This document shows positions 1 through 7,976 of a stretch of 64,000 nucleotides of DNA, piece by piece. The notes beneath the pieces are model-generated. The model was given only the letters and a program-made list of their open reading frames with translations, had not been told where the DNA came from and did no database searches. The stretch is taken from the NCBI GenBank assembly GCA_965199055.1, contig CBDAQR010000004.1:1364001-1428000 (forward strand). The letters are read 5' to 3'. Each line of letters opens with the position of its first letter. The first letter of the stretch is position 1. Made by a program: the position numbers and the translations under genes. Origin of the DNA: CBDAQR01 sp965199055 (GTDB taxonomy: Bacteria > Pseudomonadota > Gammaproteobacteria > Pseudomonadales > Halieaceae).

Positions 1-688
1 CTTGTTTGAACGACCGGCTGCGCAACACCGCGACCATTTGTTGCGAGATGGTCGGACCCACACCTGGAATGCTCTCCAGCAACTCCCGGTCCTGCTTTAG
101 ATCCGGATAGTTGTCGATGTGATCATCGATCAGGGACTCCAGGCGTGCCTTCTCGTCCTCTAACTGGGCCTGAACCTTCTCAATCGAAACCTGCACCTGG
201 GTCGAGGCTCCGCTGGCAACCGCCTTCTCCAGCCGGTTCACTTCACGCTGGATATCCTCCTTGACCGCATCACAACGGGCAATCAGGGCTTTGAGCTGGC
301 GGATCTCAGGGGCCTCCGGCTCCCACAGCTCTGGCAACTGGGTGACTCCATAGCGAGCAATGACCACGCTGTCTTTCTTGTCGTTCTTTGATTGAACGCC
401 CAGGCTCTTGCCGTAATCGTGGATCCGAGCCGGGTTGACCACCGAGACCTTTGCACCTGCCTCGTGCAGCCAGTAGGCCAATCGTTCGTGGTACACACCC
501 GTGGCCTCCATCACGAAGTGCAGTTCATCAATCGCTCCGCCGGTTTGTTTGGTCGCCCAACTCAATAGAGCCTGGTGGCCCAGGGGCGTATTGGGCTGGA
601 CTTTGCTTTTGACCTTCATGGTCTCAATGTCCCGGATCCACAGGGTGTCCAGTTTTGCCTTACTGACATCAATGCCGATAATAGCCAT
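1..688 (-). CDS. IS110 family transposase (N-terminal part; runs off window)
   Basis: This is a DEDD-type serine recombinase/transposase that moves its own element. It starts at ATG 688 and stays open to the window edge, giving about 229 residues. The N-terminus MAIIGIDVSKAKLD carries the GIDVSK signature of the IS110 RuvC-like DEDD domain. The segment VMEATGVYHE and then HDYGKSLGVQSKNDKKDS follow in the family order. A central coiled-coil-like stretch leads into SIPGVGPTISQQMVAVL, the helix-hairpin-helix-like start of the Transposase_20 domain, which in this family holds the catalytic serine further downstream (not visible here). The frame is uninterrupted, so the gene may be intact. Its orientation matches the ccoI gene it disrupts. 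Confidence 0.92.
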   Translation of the reverse strand, partial: MAIIGIDVSKAKLDTLWIRDIETMKVKSKVQPNTPLGHQALLSWATKQTGGAIDELHFVMEATGVYHERLAYWLHEAGAKVSVVNPARIHDYGKSLGVQSKNDKKDSVVIARYGVTQLPELWEPEAPEIRQLKALIARCDAVKEDIQREVNRLEKAVASGASTQVQVSIEKVQAQLEDEKARLESLIDDHIDNYPDLKQDRELLESIPGVGPTISQQMVAVLRSRSFKQ

Positions 689-840
689 ATTTCCTCTCCA
701 CTTACCTTGTATGTGCAGCCTCATCGCCAACGGGCGAGGGCTTGGATACCATCCAGTTTTAAAGGTAATTGCGAGGTGGGGTCTGATCTACAGGGCAGGT
801 TCGAAGACCTCAGGGCGGGAACAGACTCACCACCTTACCT
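689..840 (-). ncRNA. candidate IS110 bridge RNA region (5' non-coding end of the element)
   Basis: About 150-180 bases of non-coding DNA lie between the transposase ATG and the ccoI remnant. In IS110-group elements this end encodes a structured bridge RNA with target- and donor-binding loops. A hairpin is visible at 719-742: on the minus strand GCCCTCGCC pairs with GGCGATGAGGC around a GTT-type loop, with one bulge. No promoter was defined, and the guide loops cannot be assigned without both junctions. The assignment is inference from family architecture. Confidence 0.4.
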
Positions 841-867
841 GATGTACTAATAGCTAATCAGTACATC
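841..867. repeat. inverted repeat GATGTACT / AGTACATC at the IS-ccoI junction
   Basis: GATGTACT (841-848) and AGTACATC (860-867) are perfect 8-base inverted repeats separated by 11 bases that include the palindrome TAGCTA. They sit where CcoI similarity ends and the IS begins. The repeat may be part of the IS end or of the target; a single copy does not decide. Confidence 0.55.
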
Positions 868-1490
868 GAGAGAGACACAAGGTCGCCAGCATGTAGGGCA
901 ATGCCGAACATACCCACCTGCATCATGGCGAGGCCGGCTACCGCCATTTGCCGCAGAGCTGAACGCTGCTCATCCTGCAGTAACTCTGCGCCCTTGTGGG
1001 CTTGCCAGGGGTGCGGCTCGTAGCCTAGTCCCGTGAGTCGCTCAAAAATTCGGGACAGCGGCAGTTGCGAAGCATCCCAATCAACCAGTAAAGACTGCTG
1101 GGAGAGATTAACGTTGGCGCTGATAATGCCCGCTTCGCGCTCGAGCATGGTTTCGATCAGCCAGGTGCAGGCGGCGCAGCTGATACCCCCCAGTAGTAGG
1201 CGCGCCCGCTGAGCTCCACCGTCTAATTCCTCGACAAATGCTTGCTGGTTTTCTGCCAAATCATACATCGCGAAATCGACAGTCGCGGCCGCTGCCTCGG
1301 CGGTGGCATTAAACGCGGTACGTTGACGGTAGAAAGATTCCAGGCCGCTGCCGCTGATCAGGCTGGCGACAGCGCGGCATCCGGGACAGCACATAGGCTG
1401 ATCTACGCCGTCGATGGTGACGGTTAATTCGACTTCAGGTGGTACGGGTTCGCCGCAATGAAAGCAGCTTAAGGCGGCTTCAGCGCTCAT
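858..1490 (-). pseudogene. ccoI: ccoI/fixI, cbb3-oxidase copper P-type ATPase, truncated by IS110
   Basis: CcoI is an inner-membrane P1B-type ATPase that supplies copper for cbb3 oxidase assembly; intact proteins are about 800 residues. Only about 205 native residues remain. They include the N-terminal cysteine region (CFHCGEPVP, CCPGC), a heavy-metal-binding domain with GGISCAACTW, and the approach to the first membrane helix (LAMMQVGMFGIALHAG). After about residue 205 the frame reads into IS sequence and stops at 858. The ion channel, the DKTG phosphorylation site and the nucleotide-binding domain are absent. ATG 1490 overlaps the ccoH stop; a TTG one codon upstream is less likely. The remainder may lie beyond the IS outside the window. 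As shown, the gene cannot encode an active pump. Confidence 0.88.
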
Positions 1491-1968
1491 CAACCGCGGA
1501 CAGGTCTAAATCGCCGTCCACTCGCCATTGCTCGGAGTCCAGGCCAGAAAGGGGTTCCAGCTGCCAAATCCAGCGTTGGCTGTCTGTGTCGGGCCAGGGT
1601 GCCTCAAATACGCCGGGACGGCGCTGTGCCAGCTTCAACTCGAAGTCCTGCGCCGAGTCCATAGGGTGGGACATCTGGAGTTGTAATGCAGAAGGTTGAG
1701 GATTGCTGTGCAGTTCTATACGGGCGTAGCCGTCGTCTACTGAGAGGGTTGCTTCGATGCCGAGTTCTCTGGCGCGCTTCTGTTTACTGAGCTCTCGATT
1801 GATCGCAAGGCCCTCTTTGTAATAGTTGTCTGCGACCAGGTGGTCTGCGCCCGTTTCAGCGATATACCAGGTAGTGAGGCCCGCCACGACAACGATAGCC
1901 GGCAGGCCGAATAGGAACCACGGCCAAAATTGGCGATACCAGGGTTCAGTCACTGAGAGATCGTTCAT
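1480..1968 (-). CDS. ccoH: CcoH/FixH cbb3 oxidase assembly protein
   Basis: CcoH (FixH family, 162 residues) is a small inner-membrane protein needed for stable assembly of cbb3 cytochrome oxidase. One membrane helix (about residues 15-36, WPWFLFGLPAIVVVAGLTTW) is followed by the motif DNYYKEGLAINRELSKQKRA, typical of the family, and a beta-rich periplasmic domain. The start ATG overlaps the ccoG stop in a TCAT arrangement, and its own stop overlaps the ccoI start, so it is translationally coupled within the cco operon. Length and position match ccoH in other proteobacteria. Confidence 0.93.
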   Translation of the reverse strand: MNDLSVTEPWYRQFWPWFLFGLPAIVVVAGLTTWYIAETGADHLVADNYYKEGLAINRELSKQKRARELGIEATLSVDDGYARIELHSNPQPSALQLQMSHPMDSAQDFELKLAQRRPGVFEAPWPDTDSQRWIWQLEPLSGLDSEQWRVDGDLDLSAVDER

Positions 1969-3383
1969 GGCTTACTCGGTATCAGGAAGCGAGAATCAGA
2001 ACGGGTGCTCCATTCGCTTCCGTCGTTGGCTTCGATGACAAAGGTGAAGCTCGTGCTGGGGCGATCGAAGTTGTCAACCGGTGCGCTGACACGTAAGGGC
2101 AGCGAGCGTAGCTCACCAGCATTGAGGACGACTTCCTCGGGGCCGATGATCTGGGCATCTTCAAGCCCTTCTATTCGCAACGCGAAGCTATGCATTTCTT
2201 CGTCCATATTTGCTATCTGCAAGGTATAGATATTCTCTATGTCTCCCTGCGCATTTTCCACATAGAGTTGTCCGCGTTCGCGAATGACGGTCAACTCGAG
2301 AGGAACCCGTGTGGTGAGGCGCCATGAGAACGCCGTGACCATGATAAGCAGCACGCACACGTAGCCCAGTAGTCGCGGCCGCAGCCAGTGGGTGCGGGTG
2401 CCTTCCTCCAGTTCCCGTTCGCTGGTGTAACGGATCAGGCCCGGATCATACCCCATCTTGTCCATAACGGAGTCACAGGCATCGACGCAAAGTGCACAGC
2501 CAATACATTCATACTGCAGGCCATTGCGAATATCTATCCCGGTCGGACACACCTGCACACAGAGCTCGCAGCTGATGCAATCGCCCAGTCCCTGGCTGCG
2601 ATAATCGCTGTTCTTTTTGCGTGCGCCGCGAGGTTCCCCACGCTGGGTGTCGTAGGAGACGATGAGCGTATCGTGGTCGAACATCACCGATTGAAAGCGA
2701 GCGTACGGGCACATGTACATACAAACCTGCTCGCGTAGCCAACCAGCGTTGATATACGTTGCGAGTGTGAAAAATATCGTCCAGGCGACTCCCCACATGC
2801 CGGCCTGAAACGTGAACAGGTCGTACACGAGATCTCGAATGGGGTAGAAGTAGCCGACAAAGCTTAGGCCCGTTAAAAAGGCAACGCTGAGCCACATGCC
2901 GTGTTTGAGTATCTTCTTGGTCGCCTTGGAGGCTGTCCAGGGTTCCTTGTCGAGCTTTATGCGCTGGTTACGACTGCCTTCGGTGCGTTGCTCACACCAC
3001 ATAAATATGCTGGTCCATACGGTTTGCGGGCAGGTGTAGCCGCACCAGATACGCCCCGCGAATACGGTGACGGTAAACAGAGAGAACGCTGCGATGATGA
3101 GCAGCCAGGCCAGCAGAGGAAAATCCTGCGGCCAGAATGTCATAAACAGAATGTGGAACTTACGCTCGGGGAGGTCAAACCAGACAGCGGGTCGGTCGCC
3201 CCAGCGCAGCCAGGGCAGCAGAAAATACCCCGCCAGCAGTGGCCAGCCAGTGAACAGACGCAGTCGCTGGAAGAAACCCTCTATCTTGCGGGTATAGATC
3301 TTTTCGCGTTTCTCGTAGAGATCGAGCTCAGCGACTTCGGCAGGCGCGAGTTGCTCGACCTCTATCAGGTCGTCCTTGGACAT
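1965..3383 (-). CDS. ccoG: CcoG/FixG polyferredoxin, cbb3 oxidase accessory protein
   Basis: This 472-residue membrane iron-sulfur protein acts in cbb3 oxidase biogenesis; the family has been linked to reduction of copper for the oxidase. Several membrane helices in the N-terminal half carry the CGYTCPQTVW and CMYMCPYARFQ motifs. Two ferredoxin-type clusters follow, CISCELCVQVCP and CIGCALCVDAC. A further helix and an Ig-like C-terminal domain come after about residue 340. It lies 24 bases downstream of ccoP and overlaps ccoH by four bases. The protein is full length with no missing motif. Confidence 0.96.
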   Translation of the reverse strand: MSKDDLIEVEQLAPAEVAELDLYEKREKIYTRKIEGFFQRLRLFTGWPLLAGYFLLPWLRWGDRPAVWFDLPERKFHILFMTFWPQDFPLLAWLLIIAAFSLFTVTVFAGRIWCGYTCPQTVWTSIFMWCEQRTEGSRNQRIKLDKEPWTASKATKKILKHGMWLSVAFLTGLSFVGYFYPIRDLVYDLFTFQAGMWGVAWTIFFTLATYINAGWLREQVCMYMCPYARFQSVMFDHDTLIVSYDTQRGEPRGARKKNSDYRSQGLGDCISCELCVQVCPTGIDIRNGLQYECIGCALCVDACDSVMDKMGYDPGLIRYTSERELEEGTRTHWLRPRLLGYVCVLLIMVTAFSWRLTTRVPLELTVIRERGQLYVENAQGDIENIYTLQIANMDEEMHSFALRIEGLEDAQIIGPEEVVLNAGELRSLPLRVSAPVDNFDRPSTSFTFVIEANDGSEWSTRSDSRFLIPSKP

Positions 3384-3407
3384 GGAATACCGCCGCTAAC
3401 GCGGACT

Positions 3408-4286
3408 CTATTGATTGAGACTATAAACGTAGGCCGCAATCAGGTGAATCTTGTCTTCACTCAGCGAGTCGCCAAACGCAGGCATGACCCCGTTACGACC
3501 TGCACGCAGCGTATGTGAGATTTGTTCAGCGCTACCGCCGTAGAGCCAGATACCGTTGGTCAAATTCGGGGCACCCAGCATGGGATTGCCTTTGCCCTCG
3601 GGACCGTGACAGGCCACACAGAGCATATCGAATTGCGCCTTGCCGGCGTCGGCATGTTCCTCGTTAACGCTCATGCTGCTCAGGCGTTGGACGTAGGCCG
3701 TGACATTCCTCACGCCCTCATCACCCAACATTTGGCCCCAGGCTGGCATCGCCGCGCGACGACCGGCCACCAGGGCAGTTTTGATGGCCTCCGGTGAGCC
3801 GCCCCAGATCCAATCTCCATCGGTGAGATTGGGGAAACCGTAGCTGCCTTTTGCATCGGCGCCGTGACACTGTGCGCAGTTGTTTGCGAACATGCGCTGT
3901 CCCATTTTCCTAGCCTCAGGGTCGGCGGCGACCTCTTCCAGCGGCATGGCAAGATAGCGCAACCGGACAGCCCCAAAACGCTCCTCGGCAGCGTCGACGC
4001 TACGCTCCCACTGGTCATGTTGGCTCCAGCCAAGAAGACCGGGAAAGTTTCCAAGGCCGGGGTATACCACCAGGTAGCCGGCACCGAATACCAGGGTGAT
4101 GACAAACATCAGGAACCACCAGTAGGGCATAGGATTATCGTATTCCTCAATCCCGTCCGCAGCGTGCCCGGTGGTTTGTTCCGGGTCTGCAGGGGCTCCA
4201 GAGCGGTTGGCAAACAGCAGCCAGGTAATCGCGACGAATGAAAACACCGTCAGAATGATGACCCACCAGCTCCAAAAACTACTCAT
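3408..4286 (-). CDS. ccoP: cbb3-type cytochrome c oxidase subunit III, dihaem CcoP
   Basis: CcoP (292 residues) is the dihaem c-type subunit that passes electrons into the cbb3 oxidase. Two N-terminal membrane helices are visible (about residues 4-26 and 53-76), making this the two-helix form of CcoP. Two periplasmic cytochrome c domains follow with haem sites CAQCH and CVACH, and downstream methionines (AAMPAWG, GVMPAFG) as axial ligands. The ATG lies inside the end of ccoQ (eight-base overlap), indicating coupling. The last residues YVYSLNQ are typical of the family. Confidence 0.97.
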   Translation of the reverse strand: MSSFWSWWVIILTVFSFVAITWLLFANRSGAPADPEQTTGHAADGIEEYDNPMPYWWFLMFVITLVFGAGYLVVYPGLGNFPGLLGWSQHDQWERSVDAAEERFGAVRLRYLAMPLEEVAADPEARKMGQRMFANNCAQCHGADAKGSYGFPNLTDGDWIWGGSPEAIKTALVAGRRAAMPAWGQMLGDEGVRNVTAYVQRLSSMSVNEEHADAGKAQFDMLCVACHGPEGKGNPMLGAPNLTNGIWLYGGSAEQISHTLRAGRNGVMPAFGDSLSEDKIHLIAAYVYSLNQ

Positions 4287-4458
4287 TGTTTTCTCCTTGC
4301 GTTGAGGTTCGCGCCGCTATGTCTTCATCTGCAAAGGGCAGATTGGCGGCTTCCTCGAACTCGTCTTTCCGTTTGCTGCTGTAGGCCCAGAAGACCACAC
4401 CGATAAACGCGACCAGCAGAAACAGTGTGCTCAATCCCCGCAGTGTGTTGATATCCAT
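4279..4458 (-). CDS. ccoQ: CcoQ, small cbb3 oxidase subunit IV
   Basis: A 59-residue protein is encoded between ccoO and ccoP. It begins MDINTLRGLSTLFLLVAF, has a single membrane helix (about residues 9-26, ending FWAYSSKRK) and then an acidic cytoplasmic tail with DEFEEAANLPF. This matches the CcoQ/FixQ family, which stabilises the association of CcoP with the oxidase. The start lies two bases after the ccoO stop, and the TAG stop overlaps the ccoP start. It is easily missed because of its length. Confidence 0.95.
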   Translation of the reverse strand: MDINTLRGLSTLFLLVAFIGVVFWAYSSKRKDEFEEAANLPFADEDIAARTSTQGENNE

Positions 4459-4460
4459 GG

Positions 4461-5069
4461 TTAACGCCTGCTCTGAATCAATGTGCCCAGTTGTTGCAGG
4501 TAGGCAACAACGGCATCGATTTCTTTTTTACCATCGACAGCAGCTGCGGCGCCGGCGATGTCTTCGTCGCTATAAGGCACGCCCACTGTGCGCAGTGCTT
4601 TCATTTTCTCCCCAGTCAATTCGCCGGCGATCTCGTTATCGAAGAGCCAGGGAAAGGAGGGCATATTGGACTCAGGCACCACATCGCGTGGGTTGTAGAG
4701 GTGGGCGCGATGCCAGTCATCGCTGTAGCGACCACCCACACGGGCCAGGTCGGGTCCGGTGCGCTTGGACCCCCACAGGAAGGGGTGCTCATAGACGTGC
4801 TCGCCCGCAACCGAGTAGTGACCATAGCGCTCTGTTTCCGCTCGCAGCGGGCGGATCATCTGCGAGTGACAGGTGTTGCAGCCCTCGCGAATGTAGACAT
4901 CGCGACCTTCCAGTTCGAGCGCACTCAGTGGTTCCAGCCCCTCGATGGGCTCGTTCACCTCTTTGCCAAACATGAGCGGCACCAGTTCAACCAGTGCGCC
5001 GAAGCTGATCGATACGATGATCAGGACGATCATCAGGCCGATATTTTTTTCTACGACTTCGTGTTTCAT
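4461..5069 (-). CDS. ccoO: cbb3-type cytochrome c oxidase subunit II, monohaem CcoO
   Basis: CcoO (202 residues) is the membrane-anchored monohaem cytochrome c subunit of cbb3 oxidase. One N-terminal helix (residues 9-33, IGLMIVLIIVSISFGALVEL) is followed by the haem site CNTCHSQMIRP and a C-terminal region with the axial methionine near NMPSFPWLF. The signature GPDLARVGGRYSDDWH is typical of the family. It starts 10 bases after the ccoN stop and is part of ccoNOQP. Confidence 0.97.
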   Translation of the reverse strand: MKHEVVEKNIGLMIVLIIVSISFGALVELVPLMFGKEVNEPIEGLEPLSALELEGRDVYIREGCNTCHSQMIRPLRAETERYGHYSVAGEHVYEHPFLWGSKRTGPDLARVGGRYSDDWHRAHLYNPRDVVPESNMPSFPWLFDNEIAGELTGEKMKALRTVGVPYSDEDIAGAAAAVDGKKEIDAVVAYLQQLGTLIQSRR

Positions 5070-5079
5070 GATCGGCTCC

Positions 5080-6525
5080 TTAGGCTGCAGCTGCTGCTGG
5101 CTGGGGTGAATCTTGACTGGAAGGCTCGCCCGCGCGAGCAGTCATCCAGACGTTGTAGGCCATGATGAGCATGCCCGCGAAGAAGATTGCACCGCCGATG
5201 AGTCGCACCAGGTAACCTGGATAGCTGGCTTGTACAGACTCGACGAAACTATAGGTCAGCGTGCCATCCTGGTTGTAGGCGCGCCACATCAGGCCCTGCA
5301 AAATACCGTTTACCCACATCGAGGCGATATACAGCACGGTGCCGATAGTCGACATCCAAAAATGGACGTTGATCAGGCTGATGCTATACATACCGGACTT
5401 GCCCAGGAGAATCGGTAGCAGGTGATACATCGCACCAATGGACACCATGGCGACCCAGCCCAGGGCCCCGGAATGGACATGACCAATCGTCCAGTCCGTA
5501 TAGTGGGATAGGGCGTTAACCGTCTTAATCGACATCATCGGGCCTTCGAAGGTAGACATGCCATAGAACGACAGCGAAACCACCAGGAAGCGCAAAATGG
5601 GGTCGGTGCGCAGTTTGTGCCATGCCCCTGACAAGGTCATCATGCCGTTGATCATGCCACCCCAGGAGGGTGCCAGCAGGATCAGCGACATAATCATCCC
5701 CAGACTCTGGGCCCAGTCGGGTAGAGCGGTGTAGTGCAGGTGGTGCGGGCCGGCCCAGATATACACCGCAATCAGCGCCCAGAAGTGTACGATCGACAGG
5801 CGGTAGGAATAGACCGGACGCTCTGCCTGCTTGGGTACGAAGTAATACATGATGCCGAGGAAGCCAGCGGTCAGGAAGAAGCCTACCGCATTGTGGCCGT
5901 ACCACCACTGCACCATTGCGTCCACGGTGCCTGCATAGACCGAGTAAGATTTTGTGGCCGTGACGGGTATCGCCATACTGTTGACGATGTGCAGCACCGC
6001 CACCGTGACAATGAAGGCGCCGAAGAACCAGTTGGCGACATAGATGTGCTGGGTTTTGCGCTTCATGATCGTGCCAAAGTAGAGCACGGCATAGAGCACC
6101 CACACGACGGTGATCAGCAAATCAATGGGCCACTCGAGTTCGGCGTATTCCTTGCCGCTTGTGAAGCCCAGCGGAAGCGTAATCGCAGCGGCCAATATGA
6201 CCAGTTGCCAGCCCCAGAACACAGCGGCGGCGAGTGTGTCGGATATCAAGCGCACCTGGCAGGTTCGCTGCACAACAAACAGCGAGCTGGCGAACAGGGC
6301 GCAGCCACCAAAGGCAAAAATCACCGCATTGGTATGCAGAGGGCGCAGGCGACCAAAGCTCAACCAGGGTGTGTCAAAATTCAGTACGGGCCATACCAGT
6401 TGCGCTGCGATCAGCACGCCGACCAGCATTCCGACGATCCCCCAGACCACCGTCATTACGGCGAACTGGCGCACAACCTTATAGTTGTAGACCGGGTGTT
6501 CCAAAGCGGAATTGAGTTCACTCAT
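5080..6525 (-). CDS. ccoN: cbb3-type cytochrome c oxidase subunit I, CcoN
   Basis: CcoN (481 residues) is the catalytic subunit, carrying haem b, haem b3 and CuB. It has about 12 membrane helices. Ligand regions are visible: LHTNAVIFAFGG, WWYGHNAVGFF, WAGPHHLHYTALPDW (CuB histidines) and IGHVHSGALGW (haem histidines). This oxidase reduces O2 with high affinity under low oxygen. The tail ends in an Ala-rich stretch. It is preceded by the Yip1-type gene with an 18-base gap, so it probably shares the transcript that starts before hemN. No separate FNR box was found directly upstream. Confidence 0.98.
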   Translation of the reverse strand: MSELNSALEHPVYNYKVVRQFAVMTVVWGIVGMLVGVLIAAQLVWPVLNFDTPWLSFGRLRPLHTNAVIFAFGGCALFASSLFVVQRTCQVRLISDTLAAAVFWGWQLVILAAAITLPLGFTSGKEYAELEWPIDLLITVVWVLYAVLYFGTIMKRKTQHIYVANWFFGAFIVTVAVLHIVNSMAIPVTATKSYSVYAGTVDAMVQWWYGHNAVGFFLTAGFLGIMYYFVPKQAERPVYSYRLSIVHFWALIAVYIWAGPHHLHYTALPDWAQSLGMIMSLILLAPSWGGMINGMMTLSGAWHKLRTDPILRFLVVSLSFYGMSTFEGPMMSIKTVNALSHYTDWTIGHVHSGALGWVAMVSIGAMYHLLPILLGKSGMYSISLINVHFWMSTIGTVLYIASMWVNGILQGLMWRAYNQDGTLTYSFVESVQASYPGYLVRLIGGAIFFAGMLIMAYNVWMTARAGEPSSQDSPQPAAAAA

Positions 6526-6543
6526 TTGTAAATGTCCGTCAAG

Positions 6544-7143
6544 TTAGTCGGTAAACGCCGGCGCCGCGCCGAAGTCCCAGAGAATCACAGAGCCCACCAT
6601 GATGCAGATCACCATGACCAGGCAGATGGCAATCACGGCACTGGAAAACAGAAAACCGCGCTCCTCGGGAATATCCATAACAATCGGTATGCCCAGATAG
6701 AGCAGGTAGGTGGCCCAGCTCACAGCGACAACGCCAAGCAGCATGTCGAGCCACAGCACCGGGTAGAAGCCGCTGAGACCAGCGATGAATAGGGGGGTGG
6801 CGGTAAAGCCTGCGATCACAATGCCTTTGGCGAAACTGGATTCGGCCCCGTAGGTGTGGCTCATCCAATGAATGAAGTAGCCAATGACAGCAACCGCCGC
6901 GATCATAGCGAAGTAGAACAGAATAATAATGGCCAGAGCGCTGTCTCGGGTGAGTTTGATAGCGTCACCGTCATCGACAGTCCAGCCAATCTCAGTAGTC
7001 CCGTAGTACCAGGCCACGGACGGTAGCAGGGCCATCAGGCAGGGATAGAGAATCATCGTGGTCATCGTGGACCCGGGCAATTCTGCTACCTTGCGCCATT
7101 GGTTGCTGGGCTGCACCAGCAGGCCGATTGCGTGATTGAACAT
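6544..7143 (-). CDS. Yip1 family membrane protein between fnr and ccoN
   Basis: A 199-residue integral membrane protein with about five or six hydrophobic segments. It resembles bacterial Yip1/DUF1282 proteins, shown by the N-terminal MFNHAIGLLVQPSNQWRKVA followed by TM helices. No catalytic residues are recognisable and the role is unknown. The start at 7143 is preferred over an upstream in-frame codon at 7212 because GGTGGGGG lies just upstream and the longer form would overlap fnr by 41 bases. Position between fnr and ccoN suggests a part in oxidase biogenesis or the low-oxygen membrane, but that is inference. Confidence 0.82.
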   Translation of the reverse strand: MFNHAIGLLVQPSNQWRKVAELPGSTMTTMILYPCLMALLPSVAWYYGTTEIGWTVDDGDAIKLTRDSALAIIILFYFAMIAAVAVIGYFIHWMSHTYGAESSFAKGIVIAGFTATPLFIAGLSGFYPVLWLDMLLGVVAVSWATYLLYLGIPIVMDIPEERGFLFSSAVIAICLVMVICIMVGSVILWDFGAAPAFTD

Positions 7144-7171
7144 ATTCAGTGTACCCCCACCTAGTCTGTGT

Positions 7172-7948
7172 TCAGGCTTCGATAACGACGTTTGCAATGT
7201 CCTGAAGGGCATCGACGTCGAGTATTGTTATTTCTTTATTGCTTACTTCGAGGATATCCAGCTTCTGCAGCCGGCTAAATACGCGGCTGACGGTTTCCAC
7301 TGTGAGTCCCAGGTAGTTGCCGATATCAATCCGCGACATGGGAAGGCGGAAACGCGTGGCGCTCAACTTACGCCTGGCGTTGCGTGACGAGATACTTAGC
7401 ATCAGCGCCGCGATGCGCTCTTCTGCAGTATTTTTACTCAACAGCGTAATCAGCTGTTGGTCCTCGGTGATCTCACGGCTCATCAGCTGAAAGAAGTGGC
7501 GCTGCAGGCTCGGCATCATCTGGCTAAGTTCTTCCAGAGAGCTGAACGGAATTTCACATACGGCTGAGGTTTCCAGTGCCCGTGCTGAGCAGGCATGCGA
7601 GTTGCGGCTGATACCATCCATACCCAGTATCTCGCCAGGGAAGTAAAAGCCTGTGATCTGCTCGCGACCGTCGTCCGTGACGCGGTAGGCTTTAATCGCG
7701 CCGGAGCGAACCGCATAGACCGCACCAAAGGGACCGCCTTCCTGATACAGGTGCTCTCCTTTTTGCAGAGGCTTGCCGCGTTGCACAATATCGTCGAGCT
7801 TTTCGATATCGGACGATTCAAGTGCCAACGGTAGACACAGCGCACCCAGGCGGCAGTTGTTGCAATTGACTCGATAGTCATGCGTGCACTGCCGTGGCGT
7901 GTCGCACACTGGGCCGGCATCCGTCGAGATGGTCATTGAAGCCTCCAT
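7172..7948 (-). CDS. fnr: FNR/Anr family oxygen-sensing transcription regulator
   Basis: A 258-residue Crp-Fnr regulator. Four cysteines for an oxygen-labile 4Fe-4S cluster are present: C29, C32 and C38 (NCNNCRLGALC) and C120 (SHAC). A cyclic nucleotide-type beta roll spans about residues 45-160, followed by a dimer helix and a winged helix-turn-helix whose recognition helix reads TVETVSRVFSRLQ, with the E..SR contacts of FNR. It therefore should bind TTGAT-N4-ATCAA sites, one of which lies before hemN. A start four codons later (7936) has a better-placed GGAGG and is possible. Confidence 0.95.
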   Translation of the reverse strand: MEASMTISTDAGPVCDTPRQCTHDYRVNCNNCRLGALCLPLALESSDIEKLDDIVQRGKPLQKGEHLYQEGGPFGAVYAVRSGAIKAYRVTDDGREQITGFYFPGEILGMDGISRNSHACSARALETSAVCEIPFSSLEELSQMMPSLQRHFFQLMSREITEDQQLITLLSKNTAEERIAALMLSISSRNARRKLSATRFRLPMSRIDIGNYLGLTVETVSRVFSRLQKLDILEVSNKEITILDVDALQDIANVVIEA

Positions 7949-7976
7949 GTCATGGTCCTCTTGAAATTATAGTCCT

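Larger units (their letters stand above)
1..868 (-). mobile_element. IS110-family insertion sequence, 5' portion, inserted in ccoI
   Basis: The left edge holds the transposase start and upstream non-coding end of an IS110-type element; the rest lies beyond the window. The coding part is the minus-strand transposase ending at 688, and the 5' non-coding end covers roughly 689-868. The right boundary is inferred from where CcoI similarity stops, at about 868-885. IS110 elements lack classical terminal inverted repeats, so the exact edge cannot be read from one copy. Confidence 0.8.
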
